A stretch of 64,000 bases of DNA from Plenodomus lindquistii (Eukaryota; Ascomycota; Dothideomycetes; Pleosporales; Leptosphaeriaceae), in assembly GCA_025504975.1 (NCBI GenBank), contig JANUWI010000004.1, positions 1,922,001 to 1,986,000 on the forward strand, in the 5' to 3' direction. Below, piece after piece: positions 55,145-64,000 of this stretch. The notes beneath the pieces are model-generated. The model saw only the letters and a program-made list of their open reading frames with translations, did no database searches and was not told the origin of the DNA. Made by a program: the position numbers and the translations under genes. Position 1 is the stretch's first letter. Each line of letters begins with the position of its first letter.

Positions 55145-56074
55145 ATGGACGACCCCGTCGCCGAGATCCCCCACGTAATCCACCTCCTCACCCAATCCCC
55201 ACCCTCAATCCAACGCGACGCCATAGAAAAGTACTTTACGCCCAACGCCTCCTTTACGCATCCTTTTGTGCGAACAGGGAGCTGGTCGCACTCGCGTGTA
55301 TTGATCCAATGTATATACCGATGGTACAAAATCATGAGTCCGCGGGTTGAAATTACTGTTCAAAGTGTCGGTACGAATGAATCCCCATTTTCTCTTTTCA
55401 TCCAACCTCAAAACCACAACCCTCATTCCTAACCCCCCCCCTCCCAAAAAAGTTCCCCCTTCCGCAAACCAATAATCATCCTTACCGGAAAACCATATCA
55501 GTCCGCAAAATAGAAACATACTCATTATAAATGTATAAGGCGCAAATGCTAACCCCAACGAAAAAAACCCATAGCATACGACCCCAAAGCCCAAAAACTC
55601 TACATTCAAATCTTTCAAATCTTCCGCATCTGGGTCATACCATTTTACTACGCGCCCGTCAGTTTGACCACTGTCCTTGATCTCACGTACATACCCAACT
55701 CCAACTCCAACTCCAACCCCAACCCCAATCCCAATCCCAATCCACAGTCTACAGCATCAAGCTCAAGCAAGGGCAAATACTACATCACTTCGCAAAACGA
55801 TCTCTACCAAACCAACCAGTTTGTTAAATTCGTTTTACCCGGCGTGTCAGTGTTTGTTGTGCTCTTCGGTCTGCTTGCGAGTTTCGGGTGTGCGGTTGGA
55901 GCTTTATTGGGGGGGCCGGTGACGTGGGTGGAGGAGCGGTGGGGGTGGGGTGAGGGGATTGGGAAGGGGCGGGTGGAGTGGGAGAGGAAGAAGAAGGGGT
56001 GGGCGGATTTGGATGGGTGGAGTGATGGGGAGGTTGTAAGGAGGAGTGAGTTGAGGGGGAGGATTATTGGGTGA
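55145..56074 (+). CDS. NTF2/SnoaL-like membrane-associated fungal protein
   Basis: Exons 55145-55370 and 55575-56074, with a 204-bp intron, give 241 aa. The N-terminal half looks like an NTF2/SnoaL-type cone fold: AIEKYFTPNASFTHPFVRTG, IYRWYKIMSPRVEITVQSV, KLYIQIFQIFRIWVIPFYYA and SLTTVLDL. A low-complexity Asn-Ser/Asn-Pro stretch interrupts it. YYITSQNDLYQTNQFVKFVL and a hydrophobic helix (FVVLFGLLASFGCAVGALLG) follow, ending PVTWVEERWGWGEG and a basic tail. The helix suggests a single-pass or peripheral membrane protein. I recall related ascomycete proteins described as SigF-like/NTF2-like; no ligand or reaction is known to me. The intron is longer than most here and AC-rich on the coding strand, so the acceptor (CATAG at 55570-55574) rests on frame and homology. 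Confidence 0.8.
55697..55744. repeat. degenerate hexanucleotide tandem repeat in coding sequence
   Basis: Eight units of an AACTCC/AACCCC/AATCCC-type hexamer encode an alternating Asn-Ser then Asn-Pro run in the NTF2-like gene. Unit drift from CTCC to CCCC to TCCC along the array shows stepwise expansion. Confidence 0.9.
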
Positions 56075-56307
56075 GGAAAGGAGGGAGGGGGGTTGGGGTA
56101 CATATATTTCAAACAGTCATGGAGGACCATGTGACGGTGGTAATGAAGGTATTCGTCATGTTCATATTGTTTTCCTCATTGCCAATGCAAGACTAACATA
56201 ACTACGTATATCTACATGGACAATCACAGAAAAAGGGGTATATGTCTGCACCCAACTCCACTCAATGCGACCATAACATAGGTACTCGAAACCAACAGAA
56301 AAATATA

Positions 56308-59300
56308 CTAAGGCGTGGTTTTTCGGCTCTTCTGACCCTTTGAACCACTCTTCAATGCGTTGACAGACTCGGTAGTGCGCGACCTCTTCAAGTTTTTCGT
56401 CCGCGAGGACACGCTACCGCTCGTAGGACTCTGCTTGACCTTGCGGCTACTTTCCTCGTGGCTAAGCACGGCAGCGTCATGTTTGTCCGCAGGCGTGTTG
56501 AATCCGCTACCTCCGCCTGCTGTTGCTGCTGAACTGCCCGCGGGAATGACTTCAGCTAGACGCTCGGCGAGTGCGGCGTCGTACTCGCGTTCCGAGGCGC
56601 GAACGGTTGTTGGATCGAGTTGGCGGGCTGTCGCGAGCAGGTCAACACTTCCATCGTCGCTGTCCTCCGAGTACTCAGACTCCTCTTGAGAGTCTTCAGA
56701 GTTGTCTTTGCCCAATGGTGAGATGTTGAGGATCTGAAATGCGGTTGCTGGGCCATCACCAGACTCAGAGTCTGGTTCTGAAGATCCGTCGTCAGAGACG
56801 TCGGACAGGTCGCCAGAAGATGTAGAATCAAAGGGCAGGAACGATGCTGGAGGTAGCGTCGAGTTGGGCATGGGCTTTCTTGATGCAGAGAGAATCTCCT
56901 CTTTGACCACGCGCTGAGGACTTGATCTCGGTGAAGCAGCTTTGAGTTCCGGGGACTGAGATTCGGATAGAGCCTCGAGGATCTTCTGTGGGTATCGATT
57001 CGATCCGCGCCGTCGCCCATGGCTGGTAGGAGCTGTCAAAATCTGTGCGCGACGAACATGAACGGCAAAGTTGTCTTCTGGGTGCACACCGCCCAAACCG
57101 GAAGCCTCAAATTCCATCATGTCGGGGGTATTGTTACCACTGTCGTGCATGAGAGATTCTGGCGAGAAGCCGAAGTCATCGCTACTTGATGCTACAACGG
57201 CGGAACCAGAGTCGACATCCATGGGGGATGAGTCCAGCGGACCTCGTGGTTCCGCAATGTTAGCCACGGCAGTCCGCGGCAAAACGGGGGTCGTGGCACC
57301 GAGGGGATGACTTGTGACAGCCTTGTATGCACCCGGGTTGGTTAGTGTTGCTCCGAGACGATCGCCGCTCAGGTCAGTACAGAATTTAGCCTTTGTGTAA
57401 AAAATCATAGGTCCATCGTCGCGTCTCGTTTTCGGCTTGGACGAAATGCTCTGCATAGCTGAGCTGCCAAAGCCGGATGAGTTACCTGCCGGCTGTGGCT
57501 GTGGCATCGAATCATTTGTCGATTCGACATCGAAAGCTTCTTCATCGTCGGACTCTTCTTTGTGGAAAAACAAAGGCTTGTACGCAAACTTGTTCTGCTC
57601 GCTTTCGCGCTTGAGTCGCAGCAGTCGTCGTGCATTCTGCTCAGGGTCCATGGTGTTTTCACTGCTAGTCCCGCTTGTCCCTGTCTTGATATACTTGGAC
57701 GACGGCCTCGCGACGTTCTGCTCGTCCGGCGAGGCATTACTGTAGTGCTCAGAAGAGCTTCCCCCACTGTGTATTGTGACATCCTGGCCTCCCTTCCACC
57801 GAATTTTGCGACCGTCACGGGATATCTCCAGATGACTGCTGTAGTCATGCAAGGCGTCCTTTACAAAATCAGGGGTAACGTTGAGCGTATGCAATTGAGC
57901 CATGTTGATGAGCAGGTTCAGATATATCCAACCATGTCCAGTCGTTTGCACATCCTCGGTCTCCATGTCGGGTGGCGTAAACCCGAGATGGCGAATATAC
58001 TCCATGTTCTCTGTAGGAACCTGAGCCCTGTTGGGATCTAAATCGAGTGGTCGTGTCGGTCGTTGATCCGGAGATGAGCCTGAGCCTGCAAAATCTTGCT
58101 CACTAATCTGGAAGATAGGGAGGAACGTCTGTACTGATTCAGTTTGGCCCACAGCGTCAGATGCCTCGTCGGGTTTTTTGGGCATGATGCGGGCTTCGCG
58201 CAGACCCTCCGGTTTATACGATTGTCCTGTTGCTTCTCGTTGTTCTCGGTCTGCAGTAGCGGCTGACTGGGCAACCTCCTCTTGCTGCATAGGCTGTGGG
58301 TGGTTGCCGGGCAATGATCTTTTGCCAGCAAAAATCTGCTCTAGGCGCCTAACGACCAGCTTCTTTTTCGACTTGTCTGTCATGGGCACGTTGCTGTGGG
58401 GCAGGAGGCCGGATGGGATGTCGTGCAGGTATGATTGGACGTTCTGTTGTTGGCGATTGTATGCAGACTTGCTAAATTTCTTTCGGTCTTTCTCTTGCAT
58501 GTTTGAATATGCAGACGAGTTCTGGCCTGATGCAGACATGGAGGCGTAGCCGGATTCAGCGAAGCGAGAGGTGGAAGAGACGGTGTTCTGTGCTTCGAGG
58601 CTAGGTACGTGCGACCGAATATCAGGATAGTCGGTGGATGCGCTGTCATCGAGCTCAGACGCAAACTTGCGCAGAGTCTCCTCCAGCTCCTTCTTCTTGT
58701 GGTCCGGCAGGCCGTGGAAACGCACTTCGAACAACTTCTCTTCCTGAAGATGAGCATCGTACATCTTCTCGTATTTCTTCAACTTCTGCCTGAGCCTCTT
58801 GTTTGCAACTGTTAGATCGTCGATGACGCTACGGAAGTCCTCGGTGCTGCTCCCATCTGTGCCAGCTTGTGCAGGCATAGGGCGGTAGGGGATGGCGGGC
58901 TTGCCCATGGGATGCGAGCCCTCTGGTGGTGACTCTGAGGATGAACCATTGCGAAGGAAGAATGGAGGGTCATCTGCAACTGCAGCATTAGTCGTCGATA
59001 CAGAGTAGGCTACATACACATTGCTTACTCTCGTTGAAGGATGCAGTGCTCTGTATGGCATGCTTGTTGGTGCTCTCGAACCAGGCTCCGGCGTCGCTGC
59101 TCTCGCCCGAGCTGACTGCATTGGACAGGAGGTTGGGCGACACGCTCGACGGTGGGTTGGCCTTGTCGCTCGCCGTGTTGGGAGAGCTCGGAGCGGTGGT
59201 TTTTCGCTGGATGCGCGCCTTGGGCCTGCTGTCGGGCGCAGGCGGACTGTGTCGAAGGGAGACGGACTGGTGGGCGGGTGGACGGCGGGGGTGTTGCCTG

Positions 59301-59335
59301 GCGGCATTGGGCACGGTGCCCGGGGGGTCGTTCAT
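56308..59335 (-). CDS. frq: circadian clock protein FREQUENCY (FRQ)
   Basis: Exon 1 (59029-59335) and exon 2 (56308-58979), with a 49-bp intron, give 992 aa; a second acceptor six bases on would give 990. FRQ-family landmarks are: VSSGESSDAGAWFESTN in the N-terminus; a coiled coil around residues 150-200 (SVIDDLTVANKRLRQKLKKY) used for dimerisation; the basic KKKLVVRRLEQIFAGKR near 306-323; EGLREARI; and ENMEYIRHLGFTPPD running into GWIYLNLLINMAQLHTLNVT and RKIRWKGG (about 426-500). Acidic PEST-like and Ser-rich stretches dominate the C-terminal half, and NKFAYKPLFFHKEESDDEE resembles the FRH-binding segment. FRQ is the negative element of the fungal clock, with FRH and CK1, inhibiting the White Collar Complex. 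The start at 59335 is chosen because only this frame yields the conserved N-terminus. The first internal Met is near residue 127. Confidence 0.93.
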
Positions 59336-61231
59336 GGTATGGTGAGGTGAGGCAAGGGAGGTCGAGTACGGCGAGCTAAGGTCAGTTCACTGGAGCAAGG
59401 CCAGGCGGACTGGAGTGGGCTGGAGGGCAACTTGGGGTGCCGTCAAGGCTGGGTGTGTCGGATGGGGGTGTGCCCCATGTGCGCAGGAGGCTCGGTGTGG
59501 GCAAGGTGCTGTTTCCAGATGGGGAATGGAGGGCTGGTGGAGAATCGATGTCGATATGCAGAATAGAGTAGAGCAGGCAGGGCAGAGCAACGGTGTCGAT
59601 GGTCTGGCCCCTCTAGCTCAAGCAGGTCGTGGTCCAGATGGGTCCGCGGAGGGCGCTGTGGTGCAATCGTGGACGTGTGCTTGCTGGTGGGCGTCGTGGG
59701 CGTCGTGGGCGGTGCTGGGGGTTGAGGGTTGCGGATGCGTGGGCGCTCGGGGTCCCTGAAGAGGCGGCCATGGTGAGCATCATCATCCTCGCCGGTGGGC
59801 GTGTGGATCGATGGGGGCGATGTGGGCGATGAGGTTCGATTGCGACGGCGCCAAGCATGGCCGTGAGGATCGGAGCATCGCAGCACACGGGCACGGGCAC
59901 TACCACCGGCCTGGCGTGCCGGCCCAAACACAAGCGGCCACCCAACCGTCGCTGCATCGTCGCTGCATCGTCGATGCGCCTGCAGTGAGTCCAGTCCCCG
60001 TTCTCTCCATCGCCGCACCGGGAAACCATCGCACAGTCGATCCTAGCAGAATCGGTGATCGATGCCAACATGCCGAACAGCTTCATCAAGTACAAGTGGC
60101 CAGCACAGCCGCTTTCGCTCACCCACCTGCATCGACCGACAACCGCTGGTCACCGGCCCCTCCGCGCCCTTCTGGACACTCGATAAACCAGGCTCATGGC
60201 TGCGGCAGGTGCGCTGTCAGAATCCAGACTACCCCCAGACACTGCAGAGGCCGCACCCGGCCCTCACTTGGAGAAGACGAGACCTGCCCCCGGCGGTACG
60301 AACCGTTGACCCTGTTCCAAGGTGTAACGGTTACGGTGCGTGGGCTTCGATCGAGATTGCAAATTCCTTAGCCTGACCCTGATGAGATCATACTTGACGA
60401 CGGCTAAAGAGGAGCCACCTGAACACGACGGCCATCGAGATTGGACCCTGCGAGCATGCTTTTGAGAGTGCTTTGCTTCCCAGGGTCTGAACGCCAAGTC
60501 TTGATTTTGAGCTTGCTCGGATCGAGTGGGAAGAGCGCATCGCTTTTTATTTGGTCATTGGCAGGAGCCGCCCGACAAGGACAAACTGGAATCACTTGCT
60601 CCAAAGACCTGTTCGCGGCGTGCGATCGGTGATCCAACTCAGTGCCTCACGGCCATGCAAATTGTGCCAGGAGTAATCGCGATCCGGCAGCCATGATGAC
60701 TGACATTGCTCGCACTTTTCTGGAACCATCTCCCAGTCAATTCGACACGTCGCGACCCAAAATAGGCGGTCTTACGACAACCGAGCATGGATTAGTGAGG
60801 ACAAGGGCGAGTTCAAAGCAAAACATCGGACAAAATCACCGGGCGCACCGTACCCAACCGCTGCATACCTCCTATTTTTCACAACGATCTGAGTGCGAAG
60901 CTGACTAGAAGGTATGGTAGAAAGAACAGGAACACACGACATATGGGGCCTGATGTTTCTCACACACCGTAGTCGCTCCATAATCTTGTAATTGATCTGA
61001 CGACTACACCAAGGTTGGGTACATCACCATGGCAGCTATCTTTAGAATATTCGACAGGCCTTCTTTCGAACCTTCGGCTCAACTAGCCATGCCACCGAAC
61101 CCATGACTCTGCTGACGGTCGTTGGCTTGGTGAGCACCTAGGCGCATATGAGCGTTGAAATCTCCAGTCGTTGACTAATTTTACTTTACGACAATATATC
61201 CCACAAGAGCTCAGATATGCCACGGAAGGTC
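59336..61231. promoter_or_regulatory. long frq upstream region rich in CGAT/GATC words
   Basis: 1.9 kb separate frq from the end of COQ9, both on the minus strand. The first ~1.1 kb is GC-rich and packed with CGAT/ATCG words, for example at 59546, 59552, 59597, 59809, 59818, 59827 and 59837. GATCGAT occurs at 59806 and 60057, and a tandem GTCGCTGCATC repeat at about 59948-59970. White Collar light-response elements in Neurospora frq are built from GATC/CGAT-type imperfect repeats, so this is the expected place for clock and light elements and a long 5' leader. No protein-coding gene is supported; the small open frames here could be uORFs. Confidence 0.55.
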
Positions 61232-62051
61232 TTAGATGCGAGCACCCTTGCTCCTGAGCACATTGATGGTGGAATGTCCCGTATAATTGAGCCATTCACT
61301 CAAACCTCCCATGAAGCCTCCGATTTTCATCAGATCCCCCAGTCTATTGTCTAGAAACTGTTCGGTCTCGACAAAGTTTGCTGACTTGTCCTGCGTCATG
61401 TAAACCTCAGTAGAAGAATATATTGCAGACAACGTCGCTCGCTTAGTGTACCAGCTGCTGTCTACGCTCTGGTCACCGGCCAAGAACCAAATCTCATCTG
61501 CAAGACTTGCGAGTTCCTTTAACGATGCAGGAACGTAGGTGGGCTGAGCCATGATCGCGAGTGCCTAGCAAATATAAGCACAGGATCAGGGTCTGCGATT
61601 CCCTCTATTCACCCACCTCTTGCCATCGATGTATAATCGGTTCGTTTGCCCGCAGTCGTGCCAAGGTCAGCGCCCGCACTTTACTTCCTACGCCCATCTT
61701 CTTTGCCGTTGTGTCCTCATCATGGAACTGCACGCTGTTTTGCAGTGACAGCCGTTGCGTGACCAAATGGTAGTTGACGAGATCGAACACCCCCCTAGGC
61801 AGAAGGTTGGTTGAAGCATCCAGATATCCTGCGTCGCGAGCACCGAGCTTCAGCGCATCAATTGTGAAACCATGGCTGGGTACATGAGCATATGCGGCGG
61901 ATAGTATCGCGGACTCTGCGGGGGCAAATGGTGGCGGCTGTGCATAATCATAGGAGTGATATAGGCACCTCTGTCTCCGGTTAATGATTCGCCTATGTGA
62001 AGCTGCTCGAATTGTGCCGAAGAGTGGATTTGATATGCGTATCGAGGCCAT
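61232..62051 (-). CDS. COQ9: ubiquinone biosynthesis protein COQ9
   Basis: Exon 1 (61617-62051) and exon 2 (61232-61564), with a 52-bp intron, give 255 aa. The N-terminus (MASIRISNPLFGTIRAASHR, then RRQRCLYHSYDY) is acid-free and Arg-rich, a classic mitochondrial presequence. COQ9 landmarks follow: ESAILSAAYAHVPSHGFTID, ALKLGARDAGYLDAS, VRALTLARLRANEPIIHRWQ, ELASLADEIWFLAGDQSVD and SWYTKRATLSAIYSSTEVYM. COQ9 has a TetR-like fold, binds isoprenoid lipids and presents intermediates to Coq7 in the mitochondrial CoQ synthome. The length agrees with fungal orthologues. It diverges from CMR1 across 494 bp. Confidence 0.95.
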
Positions 62052-62545
62052 GGCGGTGGATGTTGGAGTTCAAGATGATCGATGCGGAGAGTTCACGTAA
62101 CCTCCGAGGATCTGCCAAGGCGACTATCGATCGCGTTGCATGATCGATCTTGAAGGCGTATCAAGCAATCTGGAATTGCCTTATAGTTGCGCACTACTGC
62201 ATGTCAAAACTTAGTTCCGTCCGATTGCAATCTCGACGGCTGACGCCACTTACATGATGTTTCAAGATTTGAACGCGACGACACGTGACAGACGCGATCG
62301 ACGCGTGGTGGCGAAGTGTCGCGGTCCTTCGCGTTGCGCCAATGTTGAAGCCTTGAACTCAACAGTTGTGATTTGACATTTTTACATACACTTGACGCAT
62401 TTGAATCCAGATTCCCATCCAATTGGATACGCGCCTTGGACTTTAATCCTTCCGCTTTGCGATCGAAATCTCCACGACCACGCGAGGTCGCGCAAGAGCC
62501 CGACACTACACCCATTGGATGGGATACAACTCAATAGCAGTAGCC
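62052..62545. promoter_or_regulatory. divergent COQ9/CMR1 promoter with ACGCGT
   Basis: The 494-bp divergent promoter contains a perfect MCB-type ACGCGT at 62301-62306, about 245 bp upstream of CMR1, in the context GACGCGATCGACGCGTGG. CMR1 is a DNA-damage/S-phase-linked gene in yeast, so an MBF site would be sensible; this is inferred from one hexamer. An ATG at 62519 is in frame with CMR1 and would add nine residues. Confidence 0.45.
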
Positions 62546-64000
62546 ATGGCGCGTGGGAAGAATGTAGAACTGAGCGAGTATGAGCGCAAGCGACAAGAGA
62601 ACATTGCAAAGACCCAGGCTTTGTTGCGCAACCTCGAGATGGAGGCTGCGCAAGCTGGCCTGGGTCCTACAGGAAAAGCGAAGACGTCATCCGTCGCGTC
62701 GAAGGCAAAATCGAGAAAGCCGGCGCCAAAGAAGATCAAGGAAGAGGACATCGGACCAAGAAGAACGTCGTCTCGTCTGAAGGGCATTGAAGCGGACAGC
62801 GAGAAAGCGAAGCGCAAGGCCGAGGAAGAATACGTTGCGTTGAACGAGGCACATCGCGCAAAGAGACAGCGCGTCAGCGATGCTTTCAACTTCAGCGACA
62901 TTGTTGTGGCAGGCAAAGATTGGGATAAGAACGGAAACTTCCTATCCATTGGACCCGCGAATCCGTATGCGCGCACATTCGACTACGACGATGTCAAGGA
63001 GACAACGGACAAGGAGCTGAGGGCATTGAGGGAGAAAATGAGTGGCCTTGAGCTTTGGGAGGATTTTGAACCGAACGAGATCAAAATCACCCCAGAGCGC
63101 ATATATGCTATGGGCCTACATCCAACGACGGACAAGCCTCTCGTGTTTGCAGGAGACAAGCTGGGACACCTTGGTATATGCGACGCATCACAGAAGGTTG
63201 CTGAGATCAAACAAGAGGATGACGAAGACGCTGATGGGGAAGGGCCCACAATCACCACATTAAAGCCTCACACGCGAACCATACACACTTTTCAATTCAG
63301 TCCTCACGATTCGAATGCGCTATACTCCGCATCCTACGACTCGACTGTGCGGAAACTAGATCTCGCCAAAGGTGTAGCTGTCGAAGTGTATGCACCCGCA
63401 GATGCAAACGACGAACAACCATTATCTGGACTGGAAATATCTAAAGACGACGCCAACTTACTATACTTTTCTACGCTAGACGGACAATTCGGCATATACG
63501 ACATGCGTACACCATCTGAGAAGGCTGCTGGGCTGCAAATATTCCAGCTGTCCGACAAAAAGATAGGAGGTTTTACATTACACCCCCTTTATCCACATCT
63601 TGTAGCGACCGCATCATTAGATCGCACACTCAAGATCTGGGATCTACGAAAAATCACAGGCAAGGGTGACGGACGTCTCCCTGCCCTCGTTGGCGAGCAC
63701 GAGAGCAGGCTGTCAGTATCTCACGCTGCGTGGAACTCAGCAGGTCAGGTAGCGACCGCCTCGTACGATGACACAGTCAAGATCCACGACTTTGGCAATT
63801 GCGCCGACTGGAAAGCAGGCTCAGAGTTGAGCGAAGCTGAAATGGAGCCATCAGTCGTGGTACCCCACAACAATCAGACTGGACGATGGGTGACAATGTA
63901 TGCCAACTTATCCGATCTTCTGCAAAAACCCATGCTAATTCTCATGCACAGATTACGAGCGCAATGGCAGCAGTTTCCACAGGATAATGTCCAGCGTTTC
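62546..64000 (+). CDS. CMR1: DNA damage-binding WD40 protein Cmr1 (WDR76-type), partial
   Basis: The first exon (62546-63897) and the start of the second (63952 to the window edge) encode the first ~467 residues; the C-terminus is outside. The N-terminus carries the conserved YERKRQENIAKTQALLRNLE helix, then a basic linker (KAKSRKPAPKKIKEE, then RRTSSRLKGIE). WD repeats begin near residue 160-190: ERIYAMGLHPTTDKPLVFAG, SPHDSNALYSASYDSTVRKL, LHPLYPHLVATASLDRTLKI, WDLRKITGKG and HAAWNSAGQVATASYDDTVK. Cmr1/WDR76 binds damaged or replicating chromatin and ubiquitin-related quality-control sites. The intron (GTATGC...CACAG, 54 bp) joins GRWVT to ILRAQWQ. The start at 62546 has a CCATGG context and precedes the family N-terminus. 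Confidence 0.92.
   Translation, partial: MARGKNVELSEYERKRQENIAKTQALLRNLEMEAAQAGLGPTGKAKTSSVASKAKSRKPAPKKIKEEDIGPRRTSSRLKGIEADSEKAKRKAEEEYVALNEAHRAKRQRVSDAFNFSDIVVAGKDWDKNGNFLSIGPANPYARTFDYDDVKETTDKELRALREKMSGLELWEDFEPNEIKITPERIYAMGLHPTTDKPLVFAGDKLGHLGICDASQKVAEIKQEDDEDADGEGPTITTLKPHTRTIHTFQFSPHDSNALYSASYDSTVRKLDLAKGVAVEVYAPADANDEQPLSGLEISKDDANLLYFSTLDGQFGIYDMRTPSEKAAGLQIFQLSDKKIGGFTLHPLYPHLVATASLDRTLKIWDLRKITGKGDGRLPALVGEHESRLSVSHAAWNSAGQVATASYDDTVKIHDFGNCADWKAGSELSEAEMEPSVVVPHNNQTGRWVTMYANLSDLLQKPMLILMHRLRAQWQQFPQDNVQRF

Noticed and set aside
59443..60371. Several 100-190-codon open frames on both strands upstream of frq
   Set aside because: They overlap each other in GC-rich DNA and show no domain; if transcribed they are more likely leader or antisense sequence than proteins.
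1..64000. tRNA genes, rRNA, CRISPR arrays, intact transposases
   Set aside because: No complete B-box with acceptor-stem pairing, no spaced direct-repeat array and no transposase or reverse-transcriptase motif was found by eye; CRISPR is not expected in a fungal chromosome.

Overview
The window is a piece of a filamentous ascomycete nuclear chromosome. Genes are split by many short introns (about 44-70 bp, GT...AG, with CTAAC/CTGAC-type branch sites). The gene content is typically fungal (Zn2Cys6 factor, CYP, GPI-anchored protein, FRQ clock protein), and intergenic gaps are short apart from one large one. The protein flavour suggests a Dothideomycete, probably Pleosporales; that placement is an impression, not a demonstrated result. 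I support 25 protein-coding genes, the last one cut by the right edge, plus one decayed transporter relic.

Layout. 1-11.3 kb: a broken MFS efflux-pump relic, a CinA C-terminal amidase-like gene, a long cytochrome P450, then a large Zn2Cys6 regulator behind a 2.6-kb leader region. 11.3-19.1 kb: 7.9 kb with no gene I can support. 19.1-40.8 kb: dense housekeeping genes. These are the ER Hsp40 Scj1 (ends in HDEL), mitochondrial ribosomal protein uS17m, Cdc7 kinase and condensin Cnd1 (divergent, sharing a 303-bp promoter with an MCB-type ACGCGT), a BTB-domain gene, a Sas2-like MYST acetyltransferase, kinetochore Mis14, a small orphan, the polyadenylation factor Mpe1, the HtrA-like protease Nma111 and a small basic/acidic-tailed nuclear-type protein. 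40.8-56.3 kb: an AT-rich stretch with an inverted repeat, a secreted GPI-type protein, CutC, a sugar-porter MFS protein, a conserved nuclear-type protein, uroporphyrinogen-III synthase, Bfr1, a BLI-3-like flavin-fold protein and an NTF2-like membrane protein. 56.3-64 kb: the circadian clock gene frq with a long upstream region rich in CGAT motifs, then COQ9 and the WD40 protein Cmr1 in divergent orientation.

How the genes relate. There is no biosynthetic cluster or mobile system. Functional themes are chromosome replication and segregation (Cdc7, Cnd1, Mis14, Sas2, Cmr1), mitochondrial function (uS17m, COQ9, perhaps alternative forms of Nma111 and the BLI-3-like protein), and light/clock biology (frq with a bli-3-like gene 1.5 kb from its 3' end).

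The points most worth a second look are the helically phased CGAT array upstream of frq; a 5'-leader intron of the bli-3-like gene that carries an in-frame ATG and a targeting-like N-terminus; a GC-AG intron in the uS17m gene; a BTB gene whose N-terminal part could be a separate gene; in-frame introns that ordinary ORF reading would translate as protein; and an MFS relic whose stop codons both replace tryptophans. All exon boundaries were derived by hand from splice-site motifs and reading-frame continuity.
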